From assembly GCF_947496995.1 (NCBI RefSeq), contig NZ_CANMFD010000005.1, forward strand, positions 124,001 through 188,000: 64,000 bases of DNA, read 5' to 3'. Under the pieces are notes generated by a model that was not told where the DNA came from, made no database searches, and was given only the letters and a program-made list of their open reading frames with translations. Shown here piece after piece: positions 32,895 through 41,956 of the stretch. Source of the stretch: an uncultured Roseibium sp. (lineage in GTDB: Bacteria > Pseudomonadota > Alphaproteobacteria > Rhizobiales > Stappiaceae). Both the position numbers and the translations under genes were made by a program. Every line of letters starts with the position of its first letter. Position 1 is the stretch's first letter.

Positions 32895-34937
32895 TCAGAA
32901 TTGCAGCGAGAGCTTGAAGTTGACCATATGGCTGCTGGCGTTTTCGCGAAAGGCGCCCGAATACCCAAGGGAGCTGCTGAGGCCCGTGTCCTTGAAATCC
33001 AGTTCCATCCCGGCGCCGACCAGCGCGATGTCGCGGCCGAGTTCAGCCGTGCTGCCCGTCAGTTGGGAGCCGAGCAGTTCGACGTCACGGGTATAGGCGT
33101 CCGGCCCGATGGCGCGGGCGTAGGCGACATCAAGCTGGGCATGGAGCGTCGCGAAGCTGAGGTCGGCGGCATGCGGGCGCAGGTTCAGCCCTATTCCGGC
33201 CGTCGTCCCCGTGACGCTGTCTGCCGATGCGGAAAGATTGAACACTCCGGCGCCGCTCTCGTCGTAGGATCCCATCCACTGGTGGACGAGGCGGCCGTGG
33301 AGATAGGGTCTGAGCGCACCGGCACGCGTCTCGATGCTGGAGCCGGCCCTTGCCGCCAGCCAGCCGCCGAGATCCGTGCTTTCACTGCTTGCTGTCAGGC
33401 CCGAGGCGCCCAGAATGGTTCCGCCCGTGCCCGAGATGTCCTTTCGCGTCTGATGTGTGCGAAACGCGCTGAACCCGGCGGCCGCGTCCGCGAAAAAGCT
33501 TTCATCGTCATAGGCGCCGAAGATCGCCAGGTGGTACCCGGTCACATCCGCCCGGTTGCTGCCCGCGTCAACCCGGGATCCGGTGAACCCGAGGGCCGCA
33601 CCGAGCGTGCCGGTGTCGTTTCGAAGCAGCTCCATGCTGGCGAGCACGCCGCCCGACCAGGATGTCGCGCTGCTTTGCGACCCGCTTCCCGAAATCCGGG
33701 AGTTCGCGACGATCGGTTGAACCACGATCCTCTTTTCCAGCGGCTGCGCTTCGTTCGCTCCGTGGGTGGAGATCAGAACGTTGTCGCCATTGCCGCCGCC
33801 GACACCGGGAAGGCCCTGACCGCGGCGGGTCAGGTCAATGATCTGATTGAGTATATCCGCCTGCGCCCAGACGTTCTGGGCCGGGAAGGATGCGGTCTCG
33901 GTCTGTCTGGTTGCGACCAGATTGCCGATGTTGAGCAAGCCCCATCCGTAGACCTTGTCTATTCCTTCGGCACCGATGTCGGTTGAAGTTTGCAGGACCA
34001 GATCGGCCAGATCGGTTGCCGCCGCGTTCGGATACATTTCCCGGGCAATGGCCAGGGCGCCGGTGACATGCGGTGCGGCCATCGAGGTGCCGGAGTAACG
34101 GACATAACCACCGTCGTTGGCGGTGGAATAAATCCCGTCCTCATCTTCGTCGTCACCGCCGCCGGGAGCCGCCAGGCACCAGTTGGCGGCAACACCGCAC
34201 CAGTTCGCATAGTCGGTGATCTTGCCATCGCGTCCGACCGCTGTGACGGCAAGCCAGCTTGATGTCAGCTCGGAAAAATAGACCGGCAACTGGGATTCCA
34301 GGGACGGGTCTGTTTCGCTGTCATTCCCGGTGGCCCAGACAAGCACTGCACCCTGGTTCGCGGCATTGCGAAAAGCGCCCAGCTGCTTCGGCGCGTTTTT
34401 CAGGATGTAGGCGCGGCCTTCCTCGATATCTTCCTCGTCTTCAGGATCGGCAGACTCTCCTCCCCAGGAGTTGTTGAAGAATTCGATGCCCTTGCCGAGG
34501 CCGTATTCGTAGACGCGCGGAACGGCGATCTCCAGTTCCTCGTCCTCGGCATCGCCGTCCTCGTCGAATATTGCGAGTGCCGTCAGCTTTGCGTCCGGAG
34601 CGACGCCCATCATGCCGGTGCCGTTTTTTGCCGCGCCGATGATGCCGGACACATGGGTGCCGTGACCGTTCGGGTCAGAGGTGACCGGGTCGAGCGTATT
34701 TCCGTCGAGGGAGAAGCCGCTCAGGTTCGGTGAAAGATCGGGATGCCCGGGGGTGATGCCGCTATCGACCACACCGATATTGACGCTCTTGCCCGTGTAG
34801 CCGGCCTGAAAAGCCGCCTCGGCATAAATCAGTGCGAGGCCGAACTGATTGGAAAACTCGTCGGCGAAACCCGTTCCCGGCACGAGGCAGGCGACGGCCG
34901 GCACAATGGCTGCCAGATGGAACAGGGGTTTGTGCAT
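32895..34937 (-). CDS. Subtilisin-like (S8) serine protease autotransporter
   Basis: The protein is 680 residues: a signal peptide (about 1-25, ending GFADEF), an S8 protease domain with the triad Asp58 (VVDSGI), His92 (NGHGTHVSG) and Ser285 (GTSMAAPHVTG), and a C-terminal autotransporter beta-barrel from about residue 410 ending in Phe (FKLSLQF). Type V secretion would place the protease at the cell surface. Acidic stretches (EDEELEIAVP, EDEEDIEEGR) mark loops of the catalytic domain. Its targets are unknown. It stands alone. Confidence 0.92.
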   Translation of the reverse strand: MHKPLFHLAAIVPAVACLVPGTGFADEFSNQFGLALIYAEAAFQAGYTGKSVNIGVVDSGITPGHPDLSPNLSGFSLDGNTLDPVTSDPNGHGTHVSGIIGAAKNGTGMMGVAPDAKLTALAIFDEDGDAEDEELEIAVPRVYEYGLGKGIEFFNNSWGGESADPEDEEDIEEGRAYILKNAPKQLGAFRNAANQGAVLVWATGNDSETDPSLESQLPVYFSELTSSWLAVTAVGRDGKITDYANWCGVAANWCLAAPGGGDDEDEDGIYSTANDGGYVRYSGTSMAAPHVTGALAIAREMYPNAAATDLADLVLQTSTDIGAEGIDKVYGWGLLNIGNLVATRQTETASFPAQNVWAQADILNQIIDLTRRGQGLPGVGGGNGDNVLISTHGANEAQPLEKRIVVQPIVANSRISGSGSQSSATSWSGGVLASMELLRNDTGTLGAALGFTGSRVDAGSNRADVTGYHLAIFGAYDDESFFADAAAGFSAFRTHQTRKDISGTGGTILGASGLTASSESTDLGGWLAARAGSSIETRAGALRPYLHGRLVHQWMGSYDESGAGVFNLSASADSVTGTTAGIGLNLRPHAADLSFATLHAQLDVAYARAIGPDAYTRDVELLGSQLTGSTAELGRDIALVGAGMELDFKDTGLSSSLGYSGAFRENASSHMVNFKLSLQF

Positions 34938-35031
34938 CTAAAGTCCGGAAAATTTGCAGGGTAAAATTTATTGAAAGGGATGCTAACCAGACATTGTCCT
35001 TTTAGTCAAAGCAGCTTTTGCATGTAATGAA

Positions 35032-35057
35032 AAAGGCCCGGCAAATGCCGGGCCTTT
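35032..35057. terminator. Terminator between the Bax inhibitor gene and the protease gene
   Basis: A perfect 11-bp stem, AAAGGCCCGGC and GCCGGGCCTTT, has a 4-nt loop. It lies just downstream of the minus-strand Bax inhibitor-1 gene and upstream of the protease gene, with A and T ends on each strand. Confidence 0.65.
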
Positions 35058-35088
35058 CCACGATACCTGATGTGATGCGTCTGCCGGA

Positions 35089-35871
35089 TCAGTTACGGTT
35101 TCCGAACAGCTGCAGCATGAACAGGAACATGTTGATGAAGTCGAGGTAGAGACGCAGAGCGCCCATCACGGACTTCTTGGTGGCAACTTCGCTGCTGTCA
35201 CCTTCGTAGTACATTTCCTTGATCTGCTGCGTGTCATAGGCAGTCAGGCCGGCAAAAACCAGAACGCCGATCACCGAGATCGCGAACTGGAGGGCGGCGG
35301 ACGCCATGAACCAGTTGACGACCATCGCGATGATAATGCCGATCAGGCCCATGAAAAGGAACTTGCCCATGGCGGACAGGTCCTTCTTCGTGGTGTAGCC
35401 GTAAAGGCTCAGCGCGCCGAAAGATGCAGCGGTGATGAAGAAAACCTGTGCGATCGAGCCCGGCGTGTAGACCAGGAAGATCGAGGACAGGGAAATACCC
35501 ATCACTGCGGAATAGACCAGGAACATGGTCCGGGCGGCAGAGGCGCTCATGGACTGAATCCGGAAGGACAGCCACATCACCATACCGAGCGGGGCAAGCA
35601 TCACGAGCCATTTCAGCGGGCTGCCGTAGATGGCGACGCCGAGCTGGGTCAGCATGCGTCCGTTGCCGAGGCTGGCGACGGCGGCGCTCTGATCGGTGGT
35701 CGTGGCCATCATTGCGGTCAGCAACGCCAGGAAGCCGGTCAGCGCGAGGCCGATGGTCATGTAGTTGTAGACGCCCAGCATGTAGGTCCGCAGGCCCTGG
35801 TCGATGCCGGCCTCTGCGCGTGTGCCGGCGACCTGGTAGGCGCCTTGAGGTTGACGGTCAAAGGTCGACAT
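35089..35871 (-). CDS. Bax inhibitor-1/YccA family membrane protein
   Basis: The protein is 260 residues with about seven membrane helices and the family C-terminal pattern VFAGLTAYDTQQIKEMYYEG, followed by ALRLYLDFINMFLFMLQLFGNRN. Bacterial members form pH-sensitive calcium-leak channels or interact with FtsH (YccA). The start at 35871 follows a GAGGGGA-type ribosome site. It stands alone, ended by a strong hairpin. Confidence 0.92.
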   Translation of the reverse strand: MSTFDRQPQGAYQVAGTRAEAGIDQGLRTYMLGVYNYMTIGLALTGFLALLTAMMATTTDQSAAVASLGNGRMLTQLGVAIYGSPLKWLVMLAPLGMVMWLSFRIQSMSASAARTMFLVYSAVMGISLSSIFLVYTPGSIAQVFFITAASFGALSLYGYTTKKDLSAMGKFLFMGLIGIIIAMVVNWFMASAALQFAISVIGVLVFAGLTAYDTQQIKEMYYEGDSSEVATKKSVMGALRLYLDFINMFLFMLQLFGNRN

Positions 35872-36045
35872 GGTCGGTAAGATCCCCTCTTAGATAGACA
35901 TTGCTTGCGACATCGCAGGCAACACAACTCCCTCAACATATGGGAAATTGCGGAGCCGAGCACAAGCCGGGAATTCTGAAATTTTCGTTATTCCGGCCCG
36001 CTTACCGCAAGAAATACCAATATACTTAAGATTCTTGTTCCAATT

Positions 36046-38628
36046 TCAGAGATTCCGGAGGACCGGAGCCGGTTTTTCGCCGAGGATCCGCCAGGTCCCG
36101 ACAAGGCCGAAACCGACCGTCAGGATCAGCGCGATCAGGGCGGCGCTCGCGGCTGTCACCGGCATCAGCACAAAGGACCCACCCATGATCTGCGTGATCA
36201 CGTACAAGGCGGCGATGCCGCCCGCGACCAGCGCGAACAGTGCGGTCACCAGCCCCAATATGGCGTATTCCAGTCCATAGGCAACGATCAGCCGTGTTCT
36301 GGTTGCTCCGAGGGTCTTCAGGATGACGGCATCATAGATGCGGCTGCGGTGCCCGGCGGCGAGCGCTCCGGCGAGCACCAGAACGCTGGCGATCAGGGTG
36401 ATCGAGCTCGCGCCACGGATGGCCCAGGCCAGTTGGGCCACCAGATCGTTCACCTGGGAAATGGCATCCTTGACGCGAATGGCGGTGACTGTCGGGAAGG
36501 CGCCGGAGACGGCCTTCAGAATCTCCAGTTCGGTTTCCTGCGGAACGTCTTTGTCCCAGCCGAGGGTCATCAGATGGGCATGCGGGGCGCCTGCAAAGGT
36601 GTTCGGTGAGAACACCATGACGAAGTTGATTGCCAGCGACTGCCATTCCACGTCCCGGAAATTGGCAATTTCGGCGGTCAGTTCGCGTCCGAGCACATTG
36701 ACGGTGATCATGTCGCCGATGCTGAGGCCGAGATCCGCGGCGGCTTCGGCGTCGAAGGACAACAGGGGAGGTCCGGTATAGTCCTCAGGCCACCATGATC
36801 CTGCCACCAGTTTCGAGTTTTCCGGTATTTCGGCCTGATAGGTGATGCCGCGGTCGCCGCGCAACACCCAGCCGGAGCCGTCCCGCGCAGGGGTGAACTC
36901 GTCTGCGGGAACCCCATTCAGGTCGACGATCCGCCCGCGCAGCATGGGAACGCTCTGCAGTGTCCCATCCGGGGCTTCCTCCGTCAGGAGCGCCTCGAAG
37001 GCATCTCGTTCGTGACTTTGAATGTCGACGAAGAAGAAGCTTGGGGCCTCATCGGCAATCGTCGCGGTCAGTTCGCGGCGCAGGTTGCCGTCGATCAGCG
37101 CAAGGGCCACCAGCAGCGACAGGCCGAGGCCGAGAGACAGCACCACCGAAGGCGTCAGCGCTCCGGGCCGGTAGATGTTGGCGATGGCCAGCCGCAGTTC
37201 CGTCGAGCGGACGGTGGGCAGCCGCCGTGCGGTGAACATGATGACCCGGGCAACAACGACCAGAAGGACAAAGGCCCCGCCAGTGGCGGCGATATAGATG
37301 CCCGCCATGCGCTGGTCGTGAGACAGGCCGATGGCGATGGTGGCAAGAACCAGCACGGTGACCAGGGTCGCGGCGAGGTAGCGCTTGCGCGGAAACTTCG
37401 GCCCGCCGGAAACGATGTCGCGGAACAGGGCGGTTGGCGGCACGTCATGTGCCCGGCCGAGGGGCCACAGCGCGAAGGCGAGCGCCGTCAACAGGCCATA
37501 GGCAAGCCCGAGGCCCAGTTCCGCCGGATAGATGTTCGCCGCGAGCTCTATCGGCAGGACGCCGGACAGGGCTGCGGCGGCCGCGAAAGGAAGCAGTGCG
37601 CCCACGACAAGGCCGATGCCTATACCGATCAGGGCCAGGATCAGCATCTGCACCAGGTATATCTGGAAGACGAAACCGCCGGTGGCGCCGAGGCATTTGA
37701 AACTGGCGATGACTTCGCGCTTGGTTTCCAGGTAGGCGCGGATGGCATTTGCCACGCCAACGCCGCCAACCACCAGTGCCGTCAGGCCGACAAGGGTCAG
37801 GAACTGCGCGAAACGTCCGATGCTGCGCTGCAGGCCGGGGGAGGCGTTGGCGCGCGAGCGCACCCGCCAGCCCGCGTCGGGATATTCGCTCTCGGCGTCT
37901 TCAACGATTGCGTCGAGGTCCTGAATATCCGGGGCCGGGTTCATGCGGACGCGGTAATGCCAGCGGACCAGGCTGCCGGGCTGGATGAGTCCGGTGTCGG
38001 CAATCGCCGCGTCGGAAATCATCAGGCGCGGACCGAATTCCAGTCCGCCTGAAAGCTTGTCAGGCTCGGCTTCGATGACGTCGGTGATACGCACATTTGT
38101 CCGGCCGAGGGCCAGGGTGTCGCCGACGGAGACATCGAGACGCGCAAGCAGCGCCAGGTCCGCTGTGGCACCCCAGACGCCGTCCTGTTTGGACAGCGCG
38201 GCCTCCAGCGGCTGGCCGGAGGCGAGATCGAGCGAGCCGTAGAGCGGATAAGCGCCGTCGACAGCCTTCAGTTCCACCAGCGCCTGATCGCTGCTGTCGG
38301 CATTGCGGGACATGGCGCGCAAGGTGGCTGCGCGCGACACGGTGCCCAGAGATTTCAGAAAATCGACCTGCTCAGGTTCGGCTTCCCGGTGGATCAGAGA
38401 GAAGGAAAGGTCGCCGCCCAGAATGGACTGGCCTTCTCTCGATATTCCTTCCGTCAGGGCGCGGGAAACCGAGGTTACCCCGGCAATGGCGGCAACGCCG
38501 AGGGCGATACAGGCGATGAATATGTAGAACCCCTTGAGGCCGCCGCGCAGTTCGCGAAGGGCGAAGCGGGTCGCCAGGGCGAAGGTCTGGTTGCCGGCAC
38601 GGGCATGCCCCGGAACGAAGCCGCTCAT
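36046..38628 (-). CDS. ABC transporter permease, FtsX/YbbP type
   Basis: The protein is 860 residues with an N-terminal membrane helix, a large periplasmic domain and two FtsX-like blocks of helices, as in YbbP, the partner of YbbA. Blocks LTLVGLTALVVGGVGVANAIRAYLETKREVIASFKCLGATGGFVFQIYLVQ and DAVILKTLGATRTRLIVAYGLEY are family landmarks. It overlaps the ATPase gene by ATGA and is divergent from tesA. The ybbAP-tesA arrangement is conserved, and the complex is thought to extrude hydrophobic molecules or aid envelope lipids. Confidence 0.92.
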   Translation of the reverse strand: MSGFVPGHARAGNQTFALATRFALRELRGGLKGFYIFIACIALGVAAIAGVTSVSRALTEGISREGQSILGGDLSFSLIHREAEPEQVDFLKSLGTVSRAATLRAMSRNADSSDQALVELKAVDGAYPLYGSLDLASGQPLEAALSKQDGVWGATADLALLARLDVSVGDTLALGRTNVRITDVIEAEPDKLSGGLEFGPRLMISDAAIADTGLIQPGSLVRWHYRVRMNPAPDIQDLDAIVEDAESEYPDAGWRVRSRANASPGLQRSIGRFAQFLTLVGLTALVVGGVGVANAIRAYLETKREVIASFKCLGATGGFVFQIYLVQMLILALIGIGIGLVVGALLPFAAAAALSGVLPIELAANIYPAELGLGLAYGLLTALAFALWPLGRAHDVPPTALFRDIVSGGPKFPRKRYLAATLVTVLVLATIAIGLSHDQRMAGIYIAATGGAFVLLVVVARVIMFTARRLPTVRSTELRLAIANIYRPGALTPSVVLSLGLGLSLLVALALIDGNLRRELTATIADEAPSFFFVDIQSHERDAFEALLTEEAPDGTLQSVPMLRGRIVDLNGVPADEFTPARDGSGWVLRGDRGITYQAEIPENSKLVAGSWWPEDYTGPPLLSFDAEAAADLGLSIGDMITVNVLGRELTAEIANFRDVEWQSLAINFVMVFSPNTFAGAPHAHLMTLGWDKDVPQETELEILKAVSGAFPTVTAIRVKDAISQVNDLVAQLAWAIRGASSITLIASVLVLAGALAAGHRSRIYDAVILKTLGATRTRLIVAYGLEYAILGLVTALFALVAGGIAALYVITQIMGGSFVLMPVTAASAALIALILTVGFGLVGTWRILGEKPAPVLRNL

Positions 38629-39344
38629 GCGGAGACCTCTTGCTGAGCACCGGCGCCGGTGGTCCCGGCCTCGTCGATTTCACCGGAACGGACGCGGATC
38701 ACGCGGTCGCATCTCGTCGCAAGGGCCGGATCATGGGTCACCAGAACGAGCGTTGTCTTGCGTTCGCGCTGGGCGGTGAACATGAGATCGACGATCTGGC
38801 TGCCGGTGGAGTCGTCCAGATTGCCCGTCGGCTCGTCGGCGATGAGGATTTCCGGTTCCACCACAAGGGCGCGGGCAACCGCGACGCGCTGCTGCTCACC
38901 GCCCGACATCTGCGCGGGATAATGATGCATCCGGTGGCCGAGCCCGACCGCGTCGAGTTCGGATTTGGCCTTGTCGAAGGCCTGCGGATCTCCGGCGAGC
39001 TCCAGCGGCACGGCGACGTTTTCAAGGGCGGTCATGTTGGGAACAAGGTGGAAGGACTGGAATATGATGCCAACATTGCGGCCCCTGAACTGGGCTAGCC
39101 TATCTTCGGAAAGCGGTCCGAGTTCGGAGCCGGCAACCTGAACCGTGCCTTCATCGGCCCGCTCAAGACCGGCCATTACCATCAGGAGAGTCGACTTTCC
39201 CGAGCCGGACGGGCCGACAAGGCCGACGGACGTTCCTTTTTCGATCCGCAGGTCGATCCCCTTGAGGATATGTACCCGACCGGCTCCGTCTCCGAGGGTC
39301 AGGTGAACGTTTTTCAAGGCGATCGCGGGCGAATTTGTCATCAT
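38625..39344 (-). CDS. ABC transporter ATP-binding protein, YbbA/LolD type
   Basis: The protein is 239 residues from the first of two adjacent ATG codons at 39344. It has Walker A GPSGSGKST, the signature MSGGEQQRVAVARALV, Walker B ILIADEPTGNLD and the LolD/MacB-type N-terminus IALKNVHLTLGDGAGRVHILKGIDL. It works with the FtsX-type permease that it overlaps by 4 bp. It is divergent from tesA, with about 120 bp between them for both promoters. Confidence 0.93.
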   Translation of the reverse strand: MMTNSPAIALKNVHLTLGDGAGRVHILKGIDLRIEKGTSVGLVGPSGSGKSTLLMVMAGLERADEGTVQVAGSELGPLSEDRLAQFRGRNVGIIFQSFHLVPNMTALENVAVPLELAGDPQAFDKAKSELDAVGLGHRMHHYPAQMSGGEQQRVAVARALVVEPEILIADEPTGNLDDSTGSQIVDLMFTAQRERKTTLVLVTHDPALATRCDRVIRVRSGEIDEAGTTGAGAQQEVSA

Positions 39345-39464
39345 CTGACCTTTACAACAGGCGTGCGATCGTCTTCCTGACAGATGCGTGCCCTCGACAA
39401 TGGGAAGCTTTGCGACCATATGGGCCTGATGTGACGCGTCTTCCAGTCCTGAAAGAGGGTTAGT

Positions 39465-40094
39465 GTGAACCGGTTAATTCCCCTTCTATGTGCGGTGGCT
39501 TTTTTTCTGGTCCCCGTTGCGGCTCATTCAGCGGATCTGAAGCTGGTGGTTCTGGGCGACAGCCTGTCCGCAGGATACCGGCTCGCACCCGAAGAAGGGT
39601 TTCCCGAACAGCTTCAAAAAGTGCTGGATGCGCGCGGGCATTCGGTGGAGGTCATCAATGCGGGCGTGTCCGGCGATACGACGTCCGGCGGTCTTTCGCG
39701 GCTCGACTGGTCGGTCGGTCCCGACACGGACGCGGTGATCGTGGAACTGGGGGCGAATGATGCGCTCAGAGGCATTTCGCCTGAAATTACCCGTAAAAAC
39801 CTTGAGGAAATCACCAGACGCCTGAAAGAGCGGGGCATAGCGGTGCTGCTGGCCGGCATGCTGGCACCCCGTAATCTGGGACCTGAATACGCAGATGCTT
39901 TCGATCCGATATATTCGGATATTGCAACGACCCAGCATACTCTGCTTTATCCCTTCTTTCTGGACGGGGTAGCTCTCGATCCGGATCTCAATCTTTCAGA
40001 TGGCATGCACCCCAATGCGGAGGGGGTTGCCGTCATTGTCGAAAACATTCTGCTGAAAGTGGAAGAACTTTTGGCCAGAGCCCAGTCGTCTTGA
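39465..40094 (+). CDS. tesA: Multifunctional acyl-CoA thioesterase I / arylesterase TesA
   Basis: This SGNH-hydrolase is 209 residues with an N-terminal signal peptide (about 1-22, ending AAHSA), so it is periplasmic. Block I GDSLSAGY holds the catalytic Ser33, block III is GANDAL, and the C-terminal SDGMHPN holds the Asp-His pair. It hydrolyses acyl thioesters and esters. It starts with GTG and is divergent from the ybbA-like ATPase gene, as in E. coli. Confidence 0.92.
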   Translation: MNRLIPLLCAVAFFLVPVAAHSADLKLVVLGDSLSAGYRLAPEEGFPEQLQKVLDARGHSVEVINAGVSGDTTSGGLSRLDWSVGPDTDAVIVELGANDALRGISPEITRKNLEEITRRLKERGIAVLLAGMLAPRNLGPEYADAFDPIYSDIATTQHTLLYPFFLDGVALDPDLNLSDGMHPNAEGVAVIVENILLKVEELLARAQSS

Positions 40095-40159
40095 GGGGTG
40101 AAAGCCAAGGCTAACGGCCTTTTTGCTTCCGCACCGCCCTTTTCAAATCAAAGGAATTC

Positions 40160-41215
40160 ATGATGGAACAACGCCGTCTCGGCCGCACGGATGTGCAGGT
40201 AAGCGCCCTGTGCCTTGGAACCATGACCTTCGGAGAACAAAATTCGGAAGCCGAAGGCCACGCGCAGATGGATTACGCCCTGGACAAGGGCATCAACTTT
40301 TTCGACGCCGCCGAACTTTATCCCATCCCGCCAAACAGGGAGACCCAGGGGCGCACGGAGCGCATCATCGGGACCTGGCTTGCGAAAACCGGCAACCGCG
40401 ACAAGGTGGTTGTCGCGACCAAGATTGTCGGGCGCACCGACATGGACTGGTTTCGGGAAAACGGTGAGTACGGCAGGCTCACCCGGCCGCAGATCGAATT
40501 CGCGGTCGACCGCAGTCTGAAAAATCTCCAGACCGACCATATCGACCTCTACCAGATCCACTGGCCGGATAGGCGCACCTCCGGGTTCGGCTCGAACCCG
40601 ACGCGCTGGAGCGACGTGGAGCCGGCGGAGGATGAAAACAGCATCGATTCCACGCTGGAAGTTCTGGCCGACCTGGTAAAGGCGGGCAAGATCCGGCACA
40701 TCGGCATTTCCAACGAAAGCTCCTGGGGCGCGATGCGGTATATCGCTGCCGCAGAGCGTTACGGTCTGCCGCGCATCGTCTCGATCCAGAACGCCTATTC
40801 ACTGGTCAACCGGACCTTCGAGACCAACCTGGCGGAGGTCGCGCGCAGGGAAGATGTCGGCCTTCTGGCCTATTCGGCGCTGGCGCAGGGATATCTCACC
40901 GGCAAGTACCGTGACGGAGCGCTGCCGGCCGGTTCCAGGAAAGCCCTTTTCAACCGTCTTCAACGCTACGAAGACCCGCGCGCGATCCAGGCGTTCGATG
41001 CCTATGTCAACCTTGCGAAGGAAGCAGGGCTGGACCCTTCACAGATGGCACTTGCCTTCGCGATGTCGCGCAGCTTCATGACCTCGGTGATCCTCGGGGC
41101 GACCCGGATGGATCAGCTCGAGACGGATATCGCGGCAGCCGAGCTGAAGCTGAGCGAAGATGTTCTGGAAAAAATCGATGCGCTGCATCAGGAGTTCGGC
41201 AATCCGGCTCCATAA
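40160..41215 (+). CDS. Aldo/keto reductase, Tas-like
   Basis: The protein is 351 residues and matches the NADP(H)-dependent aldo/keto reductases of the E. coli Tas branch: RLGRTDVQVSALCLGTMTFGEQNSE at the N-terminus, the catalytic Asp/Tyr region NFFDAAELYPIPP, and the NADP-binding C-terminus MSRSFMTSVILGATRMDQLETDIAA. An adjacent ATG pair starts it. The in vivo substrate is not fixed. It stands alone and is followed by a strong terminator. Confidence 0.9.
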   Translation: MMEQRRLGRTDVQVSALCLGTMTFGEQNSEAEGHAQMDYALDKGINFFDAAELYPIPPNRETQGRTERIIGTWLAKTGNRDKVVVATKIVGRTDMDWFRENGEYGRLTRPQIEFAVDRSLKNLQTDHIDLYQIHWPDRRTSGFGSNPTRWSDVEPAEDENSIDSTLEVLADLVKAGKIRHIGISNESSWGAMRYIAAAERYGLPRIVSIQNAYSLVNRTFETNLAEVARREDVGLLAYSALAQGYLTGKYRDGALPAGSRKALFNRLQRYEDPRAIQAFDAYVNLAKEAGLDPSQMALAFAMSRSFMTSVILGATRMDQLETDIAAAELKLSEDVLEKIDALHQEFGNPAP

Positions 41216-41269
41216 GGCTTCAATCCGGAGCTGCAGGGAAATCGGTTCAGACGAGAATCAATTTGCATG

Positions 41270-41308
41270 AAAAATGCCGGATGGGTTGCTCGCCGATCCG
41301 GCATTTTT
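41270..41308 (+). terminator. Strong terminator after the aldo/keto reductase gene
   Basis: A perfect 13-bp stem, AAAAATGCCGGAT and ATCCGGCATTTTT, with a 13-nt loop ends in a T run. It separates the reductase gene from thpR. Confidence 0.8.
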
Positions 41309-41419
41309 GTCTGTCCAAAAGGAAAACCGGCGCGAATTCAGAAACTTGCAATTTTGTCTTGCGAATTTCATGAAGTTGATTCCTCATGGGTTTCATCAGC
41401 GACAGCGGAGGGAAAACCC

Positions 41420-41956
41420 ATGCCGCGCCTATTTACAGGCCTTGAGATTCCGTCCCAGACGGGACTCATGCTTTCGATGCTCCGGGGAGGCCTTCGGGGC
41501 GCCCGCTGGATCGACCCGGAAAACTATCATCTCACCTTGCGTTTCATCGGCGACATAGACGACCGCACGGCCGATGAGGTCGTGGCGGCGCTTGACCGGA
41601 TCCGCCGGGATCCCATCGAAATCCGCCTGAACGGGCTGGGCTCTTTCGGCAATGGCAGGCCGCATGCGGTGTGGGCCCGCGTAGAGCCGACCGCGCAGTT
41701 GGCCGAGCTGCAGGCTGAGCAGGAGCGTATTCTCCAGCGGATTCATCTACCGCCCGAACGGCGCAAATACATTCCGCATGTAACCGTGGCGCGTTGCAAG
41801 ACCTCGACCAACGAGGATGTAGCGAAATGGCTGAGCGAGCGGGGAAATTTTCAGGCGCCGCCGTTCATTGCCGGCCGCTTCGTGCTGTTCTCCGCCAAAG
41901 CCAGCGTCGGCGGCGGACCCTATCTTGTCGAAGAGGCCTATCCGCTCGCAGCCTGA
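41420..41956 (+). CDS. thpR: RNA 2',3'-cyclic phosphodiesterase ThpR
   Basis: This 2H phosphoesterase is 178 residues from the ATG at 41420 (MPRLFTGLEIP). The two motifs are H37-L-T39 (YHLTLRFIG) and H120-V-T122 (PHVTVARC). ThpR opens 2',3'-cyclic phosphates at RNA ends and was first seen as a 2'-5' RNA ligase. The longer open frame from 41267 crosses the terminator and is not used. Its 3' end overlaps the convergent glycosyltransferase gene by 19 bp. Confidence 0.93.
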   Translation: MPRLFTGLEIPSQTGLMLSMLRGGLRGARWIDPENYHLTLRFIGDIDDRTADEVVAALDRIRRDPIEIRLNGLGSFGNGRPHAVWARVEPTAQLAELQAEQERILQRIHLPPERRKYIPHVTVARCKTSTNEDVAKWLSERGNFQAPPFIAGRFVLFSAKASVGGGPYLVEEAYPLAA